Notes under the pieces: generated by a model
What the model was told of the DNA's origin: nothing
Seen by the model: the letters and a program-made list of their open reading frames with translations, nothing else
The model's database searches: none
DNA from: Glandiceps talaboti
Lineage: Eukaryota > Hemichordata > Enteropneusta > Spengelidae
DNA: 64,000 nucleotides
Direction of reading: 5' to 3'
Assembly (NCBI RefSeq): GCF_964340395.1
Contig: NC_135555.1
Span: 17,890,846 to 17,954,845 of the forward strand
In this document: piece after piece, positions 40,101 through 64,000 of the stretch
Layout: each line of letters opens with the position of its first letter
Position numbering within the stretch: the first letter of the stretch is position 1
Position numbers and translations under genes: made by a program

Positions 40101-42234
40101 GACTTGATGATTTTAATCGCTACAATTGTTTAGTTACTAATTGATAATCAACATGTCAACTTGATTACGTTTACATCCCCACTGTGCATGGCTCATAAGT
40201 AATTGTTTATTTTGCATTAGAAGTTTGTCTGAGGGTGTGTATTAAATGTTATGTCACATGAGTGAAACACCAAGCCTACATCATTGTAGCCGTAGTGCCA
40301 TTATATAATTTGTCAATTGTGTCTATCGTTTTTAGAATAAACTTCATGTGTTTTGTGGATGTTCCCCTATGTTAAACGTTTGTCCCTTCTATGTTTGTAT
40401 AGTGCACTTATGTCGTTAAGTGTCGAATTCCGGAACACGAGAGTGTTTAATCGAATTTCAAATTTCAGGATAATTTTGATGATATTTTTTTCAGACACGA
40501 ATGAAATATTTTACTTATTTAAGTTGATAGACCTCTTGGTGTAATCAGAATATGACAAAACTTACTCGATAAATACCACGATTACCATACAATTCAGCTA
40601 TGTCACGTAACTTCTCTGACATCTTCATGGCAGTTAGGAGAGGGTCTTCATTGGTGAGACAGATGTAGGCAGGACTGGAAAGACTGCGGTACAGTTGGAC
40701 ATTCTGGACAGTAACGACAATGTTCTTAAAATGACCAGTTTCTTGAAACAGAAAACATGCGGAAGGTTAGTGGTATGACTTAATTTTGATTTCGACACAA
40801 AGCTACATATATCATAAGAGAAATTCAAATATATGCTGATATTTGTGTGTGTGTGTGTGTGTGTCTATATATAAGACAATTGTTTAGCTAGTGATTGGCC
40901 AACTATATGCATTCATGAATATTGTGTAATCATGTGACTTATTATTTCAGCCTTTCAACATGGTTATACAATTTACAAAGCATTTCCTACTATAGGCCAA
41001 AAAAAAAATCTGGTTCTGGTCAGGGTAAACTTTCTAAAGTGGTGCGACGACGCGCGTTTTTTTTTTGGTTTTTTTTCGTAATTTTTTTTCTTTTTTTTGC
41101 AAATTAGTAAATACACATTTTTGACACTTTACATGCTCTCGGAAGATGTCATACAACTCTGGAAGTTGGCACTGTTGTATGGCAAGTTTTGTACGATGCG
41201 GATCAATCATCCATCAGGGCATCACTAGTCACATTTACAAATTTATCTTATCGCCCAGTGATCTGCAGTTATAATCCCATCCAAGATAATAATGAGTCTT
41301 GCCTTGCAACCACTGTATAATGTCAGTGTGCAACTTGTAACGTTAAATAATGAGAAATAGGTCTTTCCAACGGACGTAGAGGAGGCAGTGTTTTCTTTCG
41401 AGCACCGTCCATCATCAGTCTGATACGCAGTCTGTATACGCTACGATGTTCGACACGTCTTTCCATCTCATCGCAGCTGGAAAGACGTGTCGAACATCGT
41501 AGCGCATACATCCAGAGCTAACTGCTTACGCTACAGGAAAATCTTTGTATTCAGAAGGCAGAACGAAACGATCACCAGAACTAAGAACACCTCGAAAGTC
41601 AGCTGAATTGATATCAACATTTCGATTGCTCACGACGTACTCAAACTTCAGACATTTTCGAAACATGTGAGCGGTTTACCACCTAGCACAGTGAACACAC
41701 TATTTCCCGTGATTCCCATCAACCACGCTCATCGTACATATTACGTACACATATCGTACGGGGGGTTATGGGTATGCAACAGTACTAGAAGAAAAGGGTA
41801 CCCGTTACCAAATAGAAGTGCGCCATCACACGAGTTAAATTTTTCCGCTAGCCTTGCATACAGTGTTGATCGACGGGGAATTGTAAATAAGGAACGGGAA
41901 AGCAGAAATTATCGGGGGAAAAAAGGATCGACGCGGGGGTATTCAGGGCACGCGCGCGCTGACCAGAACCAAACATATTTTTTTTTTGGCCTAATAGAAG
42001 GACAAACATAATCTTTGATATTAACACCCACCTTTCATTACTTGTGGTTCCTCAAGTCGTTCAGCTCCATTATCGAGGAGTAATTGTATCATTTGAAAAT
42101 CATTATTCTCTGCTGCACTTAACAACGGCGTCATTTGCACTTTTCCTATTTTAACTTTCACATTGACATCCATTTTACCTGTCTAAAAACATATATGTGG
42201 CATCGTATTACTTACTGACGCTCATATTTAGAAA

Positions 42235-42305
<71 letters not shown>

Positions 42306-42486
42306 CGATGATGATGACGACGACGATGGTGATGATTCGAATTCTTATTGTTATTATTATTACAAGCATTATGATGTCATTGTTGATCTCTTGCTCGTGA
42401 AAACCAAGGAAAACATTTGTCATTTCCGTAAGCATGGCAACAACAATATTCCTTTACATTTAATGCAGACAGGCAGGCAGGCAGGC

Positions 42487-42539
<53 letters not shown>

Positions 42540-43241
42540 TACAGACAGACAGTCAGTCAGTCAGTCAGTCAGTCAGTCAGTCAGTCAAAACGCAATTCCC
42601 AGCAATTCCTATTACTAAGGGTAATATCGTCAACGAACACATATATTGTCTACAGCCTCACTCGCAGTATTGATTACACAAGAAAAAAATAAAAGCCTGT
42701 CTGCACACATAGAGTTAGCCAGACAAAGGGTCATCACTTAGTACGATAACTGAGACACTTTTGAACAATACCTTGAGACATTCGGTGACCTCTTTTGTGC
42801 TTCCACTTTTAACCAGTCGAATGAATTTCTTTTCAATCTCCTGAGCCTTTCCATTTTGCAAATAGCGTTTTTCCTTTGAATTCAGATTGAAGACTCCTTC
42901 CATACCTGACACAGAAATGAGATTTGAAGTCTAGCTGTTATAATTAAAATCATGACACCAGAAACTAAACCTTGCCAGCCTCGACAAAAAAATTTCACAT
43001 TAGCGTCTGACTCAACAAAAATCTTAAACAAGATTGCTATACTTTATCTTTTTCCTGGGTAACTATGCGTTTTTGGTAAGATATTTGCAGACGAAAAAAT
43101 GTAGCAATGTTAGTTGGATTGTTGTGAGACAGACTACACAGAGGCTTTAATATCCGCCTCAGGATTCGTGTATGAAACCTAGATCACACTGAATAAATTA
43201 CAAAACCTCTGACACGTACAAAATCACTCACCTGTGGACAT
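34578..43241 (-). CDS. TRPC-like cation channel, tandem copy 2 (10 exons, complete)
   Basis: Predicted 689-aa paralogue of copy 1 with the same exon plan. Exons in transcript order: 43232-43241, 42772-42905, 42032-42182, 40566-40741, 39194-39373, 37556-38331, 36756-37035, 36061-36246, 34986-35039, 34578-34700. All phases agree, giving an open frame from MSTG to ESKL. The ankyrin segment is at ~49-92 (MTPLLSAAENNDFQM), the TRP_2 region at ~110-145, S1-S5 within 218-475, the pore LFAIFGKE just after ~484, S6 with LVNLCIAMM, and the TRP box IEWKFVR at ~574-580. The large exon is 24 nt shorter than in copies 1 and 3. S2 has LGECQQ in place of WGECQQ. A possible AATAAA (34317-34322, minus strand) lies about 255 nt past the stop. 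Several introns align with those of copy 3, supporting recent duplication. Function beyond a TRPC-type channel subunit is not evident. Confidence 0.87.
37128..37196. repeat. (CTGT)n microsatellite
   Basis: About 16 units in the copy 2 intron between the S1-S5 exon and the pore exon. Copy 1 has the complementary GACA tract in the same intron. Confidence 0.95.
39907..40290. mobile_element. MITE-like element, 384 bp, with inverted terminal repeats
   Basis: The left end AGCTAAAATGATGTAGGCTT pairs with the right end (complement GCTACAATGATGTAGGCTTG), about 45 bp of terminal inverted repeat. The body aligns along its whole length with 28843-29230. It is inside the copy 2 intron between the TRP_2 and linker exons. 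Confidence 0.75.
40995..41991. mobile_element. 997-bp non-autonomous DNA transposon with ~30-bp TIRs
   Basis: The left end GGCCAAAAAAAAAATCTGG continuing TTCTGGTCAG is mirrored by the right end (complement GGCCAAAAAAAAAATATG then GGTTCTGGTCAG). CpG-rich GCGCGCG stretches lie inside both ends. TA flanks both sides. An internal perfect 26-bp inverted repeat occupies 41440-41465 and 41478-41503. No transposase ORF. It is in the copy 2 intron; its right end is 40 bases from the ankyrin exon. Confidence 0.75.
41440..41503. repeat. perfect 26-bp inverted repeat inside the 997-bp element
   Basis: Arms 41440-41465 and 41478-41503 are exact reverse complements around a 12-base loop. In RNA or single-stranded DNA this would be a strong hairpin. 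Confidence 0.88.
42233..42306. repeat. (GAT)n microsatellite
   Basis: About 23 units, about 50 bases upstream of the copy 2 ankyrin exon acceptor (minus strand). Copy 3 has a GAT-class tract in the same place. Confidence 0.95.
42468..42587. repeat. (GGCA)(GACA)(GTCA) microsatellite
   Basis: Three related tetranucleotide runs in succession within the copy 2 intron. Confidence 0.95.
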
Positions 43242-43527
43242 CTTGGCAACGGTTTGTTTACGATAGTTTCAACTGCTTGTTGTTAGAAAATAGAGGTGTG
43301 GTTTTTTTTCTGATCAACCGATTCACCTGACTATATATATAAACACAGCCAAGCAAAAAATGTTCGCTCCTCCGAAAACACGCCAACGATTTAGTTGGTG
43401 CAAACCATTTTCCTATAGCTACATACCCACTACTCACTGCGTACATAAACAGTAGTCATGGCTAGCGTCTTGTAACACCGGGATTATTCATTCTATGTAC
43501 AATGTTCCAGTTCATAAACTTTGGAAG

Positions 43528-43730
43528 TCTTTGTTATCGTACAAAAGCGAAGTTAAAGTTCTGTTTACGGTATATCGCTTTATCTAGAGGTAAAACAAAT
43601 CCTACAGCCGTATCATCATGGTCACAACTGTAAACGTATATGAACAGATCTAGAGAGTGAATAAGGCTGACTCGAATAAGGGTCGAAGGTTAACATGGGT
43701 TCACATGACGCATTTGTGTTATTGTCATGC
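43528..43730 (-). promoter_or_regulatory. upstream block of copy 2 shared with copy 1
   Basis: Counterpart of 25290-25510, starting about 290 bases upstream of the copy 2 ATG, with GTTATCGTACA, GACTCGAA and ATGGGTTCACATGACG. Equal spacing from both start codons suggests conserved promoter or leader sequence, or co-duplicated flank. Confidence 0.45.
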
Positions 43731-45530
43731 GCCATGTTTATTTATAAGTTGCGACTTTACGGTTCAAACGTAAGTAGTCAAGAGTTGATTACTCAAGGAA
43801 CGACCATACTACTGCTGTCACATTTGTGGATAATTCTCATTCATACAACACAGAATATGAGGAATGCTATTAAATTTTTGGCAAAAAAAATTCATAGGCA
43901 TGGCGGCAACTCTTTCAGATTCCCCCTCCCCGTATTGTTTTTTTTAATCCACCACGCAGCCAACAGTTCACATACCTCCTCGCTTCTTTTTTTTTACTCG
44001 CATACCTCCCAGATTCACTAATAATACGTTTAATAAACCATCAAGCATAGCGTTCATGATCCAACAAGTTGGAGTAAATCACCAGTGTAAAGTAATGTCT
44101 GACTTTATACATCAGTGTATCTGTCGTTAACGTTTGGGTTTTTTATACCTCAAGAACCACCATTATTGACCACCTTCCTGTGTGCGAGTCCTACAGATTT
44201 TGTCCGGTTTTGTTATCGTCATTATTCAAAATACGATCAATATGTATATCTAACAAAGAAAGAGAGGGGACGGGCAGACAGGCATGTAGGCTTCTATAAA
44301 AATAAATCCAGGCTGAGTATCAAGAGAGTACATAAACAGTTCAAATAATTACGACTAAAATGTTATCTTAATCATAACCTTTATTTCTTATAAAGTCCAA
44401 TACATAATCAAATAATCACAATCCGCTGTACAACTGACAGGAAAAACTAACTTTCAAGCAGAAAAAGACAACAAAAATACACTAAATTTGAAAAACTGTT
44501 GAAAAAGTTCAAATGTTAGGAAAGTATTAGTAAAAATGTACACATGCATAAAAGCAGACTGCAAACTGGACTATGAGAATACAGCGCCCTCGCTCAAATT
44601 GGGGGTATTATCACCTCTTAGTTCTGTTTCTTAAGAGTTTTATCCCATGGTATTCTGCAGAAGTATAAATTCAGTTATGCTTTTCGTATTGTTCAGACAC
44701 CGAGGAAAGCAGTAGTGCCCCATAATTAAGTAATACTATACCATATATACCCCTAATAAGGTACACACAGACAAGAAGTGGAGCGCTACCATGGCAAATT
44801 TTGAAAAGGCCGATTATGATAAAAACGACCTAAAAATTACGTTTTCAAACTGCTCTTAAAAACAGGTGAATGACGAAGCAACTGGTACCCGGGTTTCACC
44901 TAAGTAATAACACAATCTAGAGGAATTTTAAAAACATTATTTTCCTATCGATCGATATGTTAACCAAATTCATAGGTATTGTGACAAGATTGTGGCAAAT
45001 CTAATAATGAAAGACAACAAACATTTTATATATATATATAACACTGGAAAAAGTCTTCACTGCAAAAACAGTACTAGCTCTAAGGTGCTCAGTAACCATA
45101 TTCCAATTATTTCACTGTCAAGAAGAATGTTCAAAACAATAATTATGCACTCTCGCTTAGAAATGACTTTAATTGACAATTTACAGTTACAGTAAAAAAA
45201 TAATTTATGGTAAAAAAAAACTTTTTGAAGAGACTGTCAAATTTTTATTTCAAAATATCTTTTCTCTCAATATCGGAAAAGTAGTATTGATATTTAACGC
45301 AAAAGAATCTGCAAACTAATGTAATATATAAACCCAAAACGATGCAATAAAATGTGTTTTACCAGGTACCCTTTCGACAATGCTAACTGTACCGTCCCTT
45401 ATTATACAAACAATAATAATTATAATATTAAAACCCTGTTATGTGACATAACAAGGGATGCAATGGAATCAATATACTACCAAACTGTAACTATGTGAAT
45501 ACCCTTGCATGCCTTACTGATATCAATAAA
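43731..45530. other. intergenic between copies 2 and 3, no gene recognised
   Basis: AT-rich DNA without coding signal. 45003-45120 resembles 33386-33480. Confidence 0.45.
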
Positions 45531-45531
45531 T

Positions 45532-45534
45532 CTT

Positions 45535-45579
<45 letters not shown>

Positions 45580-45615
45580 ATATCTATCTATCTGTGTGTC
45601 TGTCTGTCTGTCTGG

Positions 45616-45683
<68 letters not shown>

Positions 45684-45702
45684 ATATTCATCTACCTACC
45701 TA
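45532..45702. repeat. (CTAT)n microsatellite downstream of copy 3
   Basis: About 40 tetranucleotide units with a short CTGT interruption, about 185 bases past the copy 3 stop. Confidence 0.95.
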
Positions 45703-45886
45703 CCTATCAATCACTTAGTCGATTTATGTGTCAGTCTGTGTCTGTGCATATACCTATTGCGGTGTGTATGTGCTTTGTTTTTGTTTTGTTATCTGTCACA
45801 AAGAACATTTTATTGTAAACACTTGCTTTCCGCGTAATTACAACAAACGGTGTCCATGTGTTTGTGTGACCTCGTTTTGTATATTT

Positions 45887-58423
<12,537 letters not shown>

Positions 58424-58563
58424 TTCTGAAACAGAAGGGGGGAGATTGAGTCTAGCTTACATTCAATCATACATGGAAATTTAAAGCTGATATCTTATTA
58501 ATATGGGTTAATTAAGATAGATTAATTAAGATGTTAAGTTGTAATTAATCACATTCTGGTTGA

Positions 58564-58808
58564 TTGATTGACTGGTTGGTTGGTTGGTTGGTTGGTATGT
58601 TGGTTGGCTGGCTGGATGGTTGTTTGGTTGGTTGGCTGGCTGGTTGGTTGGTTGGTTGGTTGGTTGGTTGGTTGGTCGTTCGATTGGTTGGTTGGTTGGT
58701 TGGTTGGTTGGTTAGTTGGTTGGTTGGTAGGTTGGTTGGGTGGTTGGTTGGTTTTGGTTGGTCGGTCGGTCGGTTGGTTGGTTGGTAGGTTGGTTGGTTA
58801 GTTGGTTA
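58564..58808. repeat. (GGTT)n microsatellite
   Basis: About 60 GGTT-type units with GGCT and GGTC variants, about 140 bases upstream of the first recognised exon of copy 3. The Trp/Leu/Val-rich frames are artefacts. It may separate or replace a 5' exon. Confidence 0.95.
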
Positions 58809-61800
58809 CAATAGGCAACTTTTAAATTATATTTTATTAGATCTGTTAGGTTCAAGTAAGGGCTGATATTGCACTCCATTTAGGTCTATTTTGATCAAAT
58901 CTACCGATAATCAGTCCATTTATGTCTACATGTTTCTCATCGCACATATTCCAGACTATTAGAGTTCAATTTGGCGTGTACCAAATGGCGTATATTTTCG
59001 TCATGACAATAAAAACAACGCACCCAATTCAAATGTAATCCAGCGTATTAAAGCAAACAGTATATGGCGTCAAATAAATCAATATTGGACTGTAGTATCA
59101 ACCTGTCTCTGAGGTATTTTGCGTAGGTTTTCAAATAACCATACCAAATCTTTACAAGAACAACACGAAATCAACCTATGGACATATATACCAACTGTGC
59201 TCGTCAGAAGCTTGTTTACAGTATGATGACAATGCGTTGGGGTCCAATTATTCAACGGAGAGAAAGTATTTTCTGTGTACTCGCTATAGATAACGTGGTT
59301 CAATACACGTACGTACATTTATTTATTTACTAGTTACGATTAAACTCTTACGTGAACCAATGGCGATATTCGGCAACGGGTTTGGTCACAAGCCTGTAGA
59401 CTCGTCTACCACAGGTCTCCGAAAAAATATGCAAATTTGTGGTATCGCTGGTACAGAGAACGCTCAGTCTGTTACTCAATGACTGCACACACGCACACGA
59501 GCAAGGCTTGTAATGCCCGTTTGTATTTCCTAATATCTGCAAAGAATAAATTTGAACTCACCTTTATCTTCGTGCCGTATACGACGAAGATATGGTTGTA
59601 TCAGTATACCTTATTTGTTGTTGTCGATAGGGGAAAAGACAGAAAGAAAATAGTGCGACCGTACAACCAACAGTTTACACGTATAAATAGATTGAACAAC
59701 GCCGTATTATGTGTGTATAAAGCGGGTGTAGGTCCTAAACATTCACATCACGTTTCAATAACTGTCATTTTTTCATAATTATTCGTCAAAAGTTCAACAA
59801 TTGGTCGTACTTTTGTTATCATTTATCAATATGGAAATAGAATGCGGCCGACTAAATGCACCGTGGAATAGGAGAAGGTAAAGTAACTGCTCGACGACTG
59901 TGTAATTATATATGGGCACATTATACAAATGAGCACAACGTACATAATATACAACTGGCATCTATTCACATTTTTAACAAACATTCATTCGTCAAAACAA
60001 ACTTGACAATCCTTCTCACCGCTCGGTCGATTTTATCCAGGCAAACAAGCAAATACTCTCACGTTCAATGTCCTGGTAGAGAACAATTGTATCATGTGTA
60101 TGATGAAAGGACATTGCATGATCATGAACAATACGTACACTGTAGATATCAATCCGCATAGTGATACAGCCTTTTACTTTTATTGCGATTGATACCAAGG
60201 GCGACCAACGTTATTTCCAAAAATGTACGATAATTGATTATCATTTGAAACATAATTCAATATTTCATGAGCTATATGATAAAATATTTAAGGGCCGGAT
60301 ACTGCAGCTGTTTTTAGCAGACCTCGATAGCACAACCTGCTAAGGGGCTACTATAAGGGTCCAGACTTGCTAGATGTGTTAGCATCCAAGCACAAACCAT
60401 TTCATGGGTACTATATATGTGCAGTGCCTTATTTGTTTTTGCTTGGTTTTATCAAACACAGCCAGTGATCTCTAACAAGAATTGGGCTGTAGCTGAACGA
60501 TAACACACATAGCAAGACCTGTCAGAGGCCGAGGAGACATAATCCAAACAAGTCGTTGTATAGTTTATGTAGATGAATAACATCACTTCTAAAATATCGT
60601 GATTGCAATCATGTGACATACATTTGAAATACTGGTGATGGTTGATATTTTGTAGAAAAAAATAATCAGCGAATCAATCAATCAATCAATCAACCGATCT
60701 ATCATTAAATATATCAACCGATCGATTAATCACTCAATTAATCAGTCAATCACTCACTCAATCAATCAATCAATCAGTCAGTCGATCAATCAATATTTTG
60801 TAATATATGTCTTTAATCTATTTTTAACATAACATATATACATCGTACAAACTGCAGTGGCTCAATAACGTATAAAATCCATGCGAGGAAGTTCACATAT
60901 TTATAGATCAAATTAATGTCTATCCGCAAATCAAAGCTTGACGACCTCAGTAGACAGTAAAATAATCAGTGCCGTTGGTGACGCTTTTACAATCCTGGCG
61001 TTTCGAATTAATATTCCTTCATATCTATATCCTGCCACTCTACTGGGATCAAAGATACAATACATAGACAATAATGTAGTTATGTAACATATACGGAGGT
61101 GATATGTTATTGTTATAGGTCCACTGTGAAAAAAAATAATATTGTTCAAGAATAATCCTATTTAATCTCGATAAGACCTAACAAAAACAGTTGCTTGGTT
61201 CCTGTTATCCGACCCCTCCTAGTTTTTACCTGCCTAGCCTAAACCTTTTTTACGTATTCAAAACAAAATATATAAAATCGCGAAAATTGTGTGAAGTCTC
61301 GCAAGACTAGTGGATGCGGAAACTGACATAGGACAATACAATCGGTAATAGCTGTACATCTGATGGCAAGAAACCAATAACACAGAAACCATATTGAAAA
61401 TAAAGGAAAACATAACCACCTGAACTAAACACTTGCACATGAAAAAAATGTATTAAAAAAATAAAATAAAAAAATCTACCTACCACACCTATTCTAAAAT
61501 TGAGCGTAGTCGGAACTACACAATCATTTTTTTGTAGGCCCAAGATAACACTAATTGCAGGAACTGAGATATAAACCATGGCTTTTAAGTTCTAATTTAA
61601 ACCATAAAGCTACGTATACCATACATTACATTACAACACGAAATACATATCATATTGTGCTGAAGATGATTTTACCATAAAATGTATACAATTACCAGTA
61701 TTTCAGACGTAAATCGGTATATGATATGACATAATTTCTAACCCAACCCAACCCCCCCCCCCCCTTCCTACCAAAACACACATAAATGGTCTCAATTTCC

Positions 61801-62440
61801 AGTGGGGAGGTATAAAAATTCACTTCGTGATAGGTAGTATTTGGGGAGAGGTCAATTTCTAAACTTCACAACTTTTACAGAGATTGCTGATGCTCGGAAG
61901 TGGACTTGTGTTCAATTGTCACTGAAAGCTCATGGAGTACTTATTATGATATGAGATTGTACGTCTTGAGACGCAGTTCTTGTTGCATGTACAAAAGTTA
62001 ATTGCAGTATTAATTATACTTAACTTACTGAAGCTTGCTTATCAATTACAATTGACTTAACTCAAACCTGTTATAATGATATATGATTTATAATTGACCC
62101 AATGACTTAATTTTTATACGCATAAAAATACCGAAGAAATTCATACTATGCAATCAACTGTGCTGACACATAGGTGCAATCTCATAGAATGTATGTACCG
62201 ACTTCAGGTGAATAAAAAGTATATAAATTTGTTTCGTGCAACTTCAATGATACTTCAAGTGATAAGTCATTAATTGCAGCACGGGAGAAAAAGATAAGTT
62301 TCTTCTCTAACATCAGTAATAAACTTAACATAATAATTTCATATACGTTACACAAATCAACATGACAAGATGTTCAGCTCTGATCATTGTGTCCCCTTAA
62401 ATACTTAAATCAGTGACTAAACCAACATGCCTTTCAAATT
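58809..62440. other. intergenic upstream of copy 3, no gene recognised
   Basis: Mostly AT-rich unique DNA. An imperfect AATC/AATCAGTC repeat occupies about 60668-60792 and a C run occurs near 61752-61764. No first exon for copy 3 matching the 10-nt exons of copies 1 and 2 was found. No RNA gene recognised. Confidence 0.45.
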
Positions 62441-62444
62441 CATT

Positions 62445-63245
62445 GTCCTTGTATGTATGTATGTCTGTCTGTATGTATGTATGTATGTATGTATGTGTGT
62501 GTATGTATGTATGTATGTATGTATGTATGTATGTATGTATGTATGTATGTATGCATGTATGTATGTATATATGTATGCATGTATGTATGCATGTATGTAT
62601 GTATGTATGTATGTATGTATGCATGTATGTATGTATGTATGTATGTATGTATGCATGTATGTATGTATGTATGTATGTATGTATATATGTATGCATGTAC
62701 GTATGTATGTATGTATGTATGTATGTATGTATGTATGTATGTATGCATGTATGTATGTATGTATGTGTGTGTGTGTATGTATGTATGTATGTATGTATGT
62801 ATGTATGTATGTATGTATGTATGTATGTATGTCTGTCTGTCTGGCTGGCTGGCTGGCTTGCTGGCTGGCAGACAGGTTGGTCGTCAGTCTTGTCTGCATG
62901 TGCTGCTGGCTGGTTGGCTGGCTGATTGGTAGCCTGTCTCTGTCTGTCTGGCTGGCTGTATGTATGTATTCACTGTACACGTGTGTTTGTGTATGTATGC
63001 ATGCATGTATGCATGTATGTATGTATGTATGTATGTATGTATGTATTTATATATGTATGTATGTATGGATGGATGGATGTATGTATGTATGTATGTATGT
63101 ATGTATGTATTCAATGTACACGTGTATGTATGTATGTATGTATGTATGTATGTCTAGCTGGCTGGTTGACAGGTTGATCCTCAGTCTTGTCTGCATGTGT
63201 TGCTGGCTGGCTGACTGGCTGTCTGTGTCTGTCTGGCTGTTTGTC
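62445..63245. repeat. (GTAT)n/(GGCT)n compound microsatellite downstream of copy 4
   Basis: About 800 bases of GTAT units with GCAT variants, interleaved with GGCT and CTGT blocks. A duplicated GGTTG-TCTTGTCTGCATGTG segment occurs near 62875 and 63170. It ends about 50 bases past the copy 4 stop. Long frames here are repeat artefacts. Confidence 0.96.
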
Positions 63246-63296
63246 TCTAAGTACGTGCATGTGATTTACATCAATATTTTTCAGTGTTTTGTGTGG

Positions 63297-63422
63297 CTAC
63301 ATCTGCGATTCTTCTTCTTTTTCTTCATCACCATCACCGATGTTTGGTTCTGCTTCTTCGCTGCCTTCTTTGTTGTAATTCAAACGTTCTGCCATGTATT
63401 CCAAGGTAAGAAGTCTTATCAA
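63297..63422 (-). CDS. TRPC-like channel, tandem copy 4: terminal exon only
   Basis: This is the last coding exon (41 residues plus stop) of a fourth TRPC-like copy whose remaining exons must lie beyond the right edge. It begins after a TTTGCAG acceptor with LIRLLTLEYMAERLN, matching LVRVLTLKYIEECLN of copy 2 and LVRILTSKYMEES of copy 3 at the same phase. A glutamate-rich stretch follows, ending ESQM where the other copies end ESKL. The preceding acidic exon was not found in the remaining 578 bases, which fits the 280-620 nt introns at this position in the other copies. It could be a lone pseudogene exon, but the intact frame and acceptor argue for a gene. Confidence 0.75.
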   Translation of the reverse strand: MIRLLTLEYMAERLNYNKEGSEEAEPNIGDGDEEKEEESQM

Positions 63423-64000
63423 CTGCAAATAATCATAGTCAAAATATGTGGAAATTACATACAAATTACATGCCTCATATTGCCAGGTTGTGTTGACAAA
63501 GTGGAGTAGCCATGAAATATATATATTCACATTCGTACGCATTTGAAGTCAGAAGAAGGCATTTTGTTGTATAGGTAAAACAAAAACCGTGCTCCTCCCA
63601 CCAGTGAAGAAACAGACCAATCCCTGTATTCAGCTACCTTGTATACAAAATAATGATTGCTCAACATGATGAGCACTTGTCAGTTATTGAAATTAATGAG
63701 TGAAAGGTACAACTTCATATTTATTGTTCAGCGCAAAGGAAGTATTATCCACATTCAAGCACTATACTTTCTTCAGTACAAATATACATCTCAGGTATGT
63801 GAGAGAGCTTATTTCCCTTACAGTTGTGCCACTCCTCGTATTTCGGCTAAGGAAGATTGGCTACGTTGTCTTTGATGACGGGTCGTCACATTCATTCGAT
63901 ATTCGATTGTATATAATTTACTCAGCAAAAACACTAGTACTATTATGCAATACCAAGGGCAAAACCTTTAATAAGCTTCCTCCCTATACATCGCAACAAC
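63423..64000. other. intron of copy 4 (part), nothing recognised
   Basis: Sequence upstream of the last copy 4 exon. No match to the small acidic exon of the other copies was seen before the window ends. Confidence 0.45.

Noticed and set aside
58564-58801. Trp-Leu-Val-Gly repeat frames resembling membrane peptides
   Set aside because: GGTT tetranucleotide repeat read in more than one frame, with no start context or conservation.
59550-59620. Candidate first exon for copy 3 ending at a GTGAGTT donor (AAAG before it)
   Set aside because: The frame giving the right phase has a stop (TAA) about 13 codons upstream and no ATG between it and the donor.
62413-63509. Open frame of 360 codons (Met-Tyr-Val-Cys repeats)
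   Set aside because: It is a translation of the GTAT/GGCT repeat block on the strand opposite the copy 4 exon.

Overview
The window looks like nuclear DNA from an intron-rich, AT-rich, repeat-laden animal genome, most likely a marine invertebrate (lophotrochozoan or invertebrate deuterostome; the sequence does not settle which). The evidence is spliced channel genes with GT-AG introns, many microsatellites (GACA, ACAT, GAT, AT), non-LTR retrotransposon remnants, and small inverted-repeat elements. There is no sign of bacterial gene organisation.

The real gene content is a head-to-tail tandem array on the minus strand of divergent TRPC-type (short TRP) cation-channel genes. Three copies are essentially complete (10609-25028, 34578-43241, 45887-58423). 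The last exon of a fourth is at 63297-63422, and that gene runs off the right edge. I rebuilt each from short exons with shared boundaries and phases: a 10-nt first coding exon (copies 1 and 2), one N-terminal exon, one ankyrin exon, the TRP_2 region exon, a linker exon, a large exon with pre-S1 to S5, a pore-S6 exon, the TRP-box exon, a small acidic exon and an acidic C-terminal exon. The products are about 690-718 aa. They keep the TRPC hallmarks (SLSSPAYICL, HPSCQ, W/L-GECQQ, WN-x-x-D, IAMM, IEWKF, LPSPFN). They have a shortened ankyrin region, an unusual pore (LFAIFGKE instead of the TRPC LFW motif), a paralogue-variable acidic glycosylatable pore loop, and a short acidic tail ending ESKL or ESQM.

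Layout: 1-10.3 kb is intergenic and holds a short tandem repeat, minus-strand LINE remnants with another LINE tail among them, a 53-bp minisatellite, a decayed RT fragment, and a pearl/HINE-like array of 146-147 bp units ending in a GACA/AC microsatellite. 10.6-25.0 kb is TRPC copy 1, with an inverted-repeat element in several introns. 25-34.6 kb is intergenic and holds MITE-like elements and a long GACA/ACAT block. 34.6-43.2 kb is copy 2, with a 997-bp TIR element beside its ankyrin exon. 43.2-45.9 kb includes upstream sequence shared with copy 1. 45.9-58.4 kb is copy 3, with a 4.7-kb intron carrying two more inverted-repeat elements. 58.4-63.3 kb is intergenic. 63.3-64 kb is the end of copy 4.

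The copies presumably encode subunits of a locally expanded channel family, assembling as homo- or heterotetramers. That is inference from the family. No RNA genes, CRISPR arrays or operons were seen.
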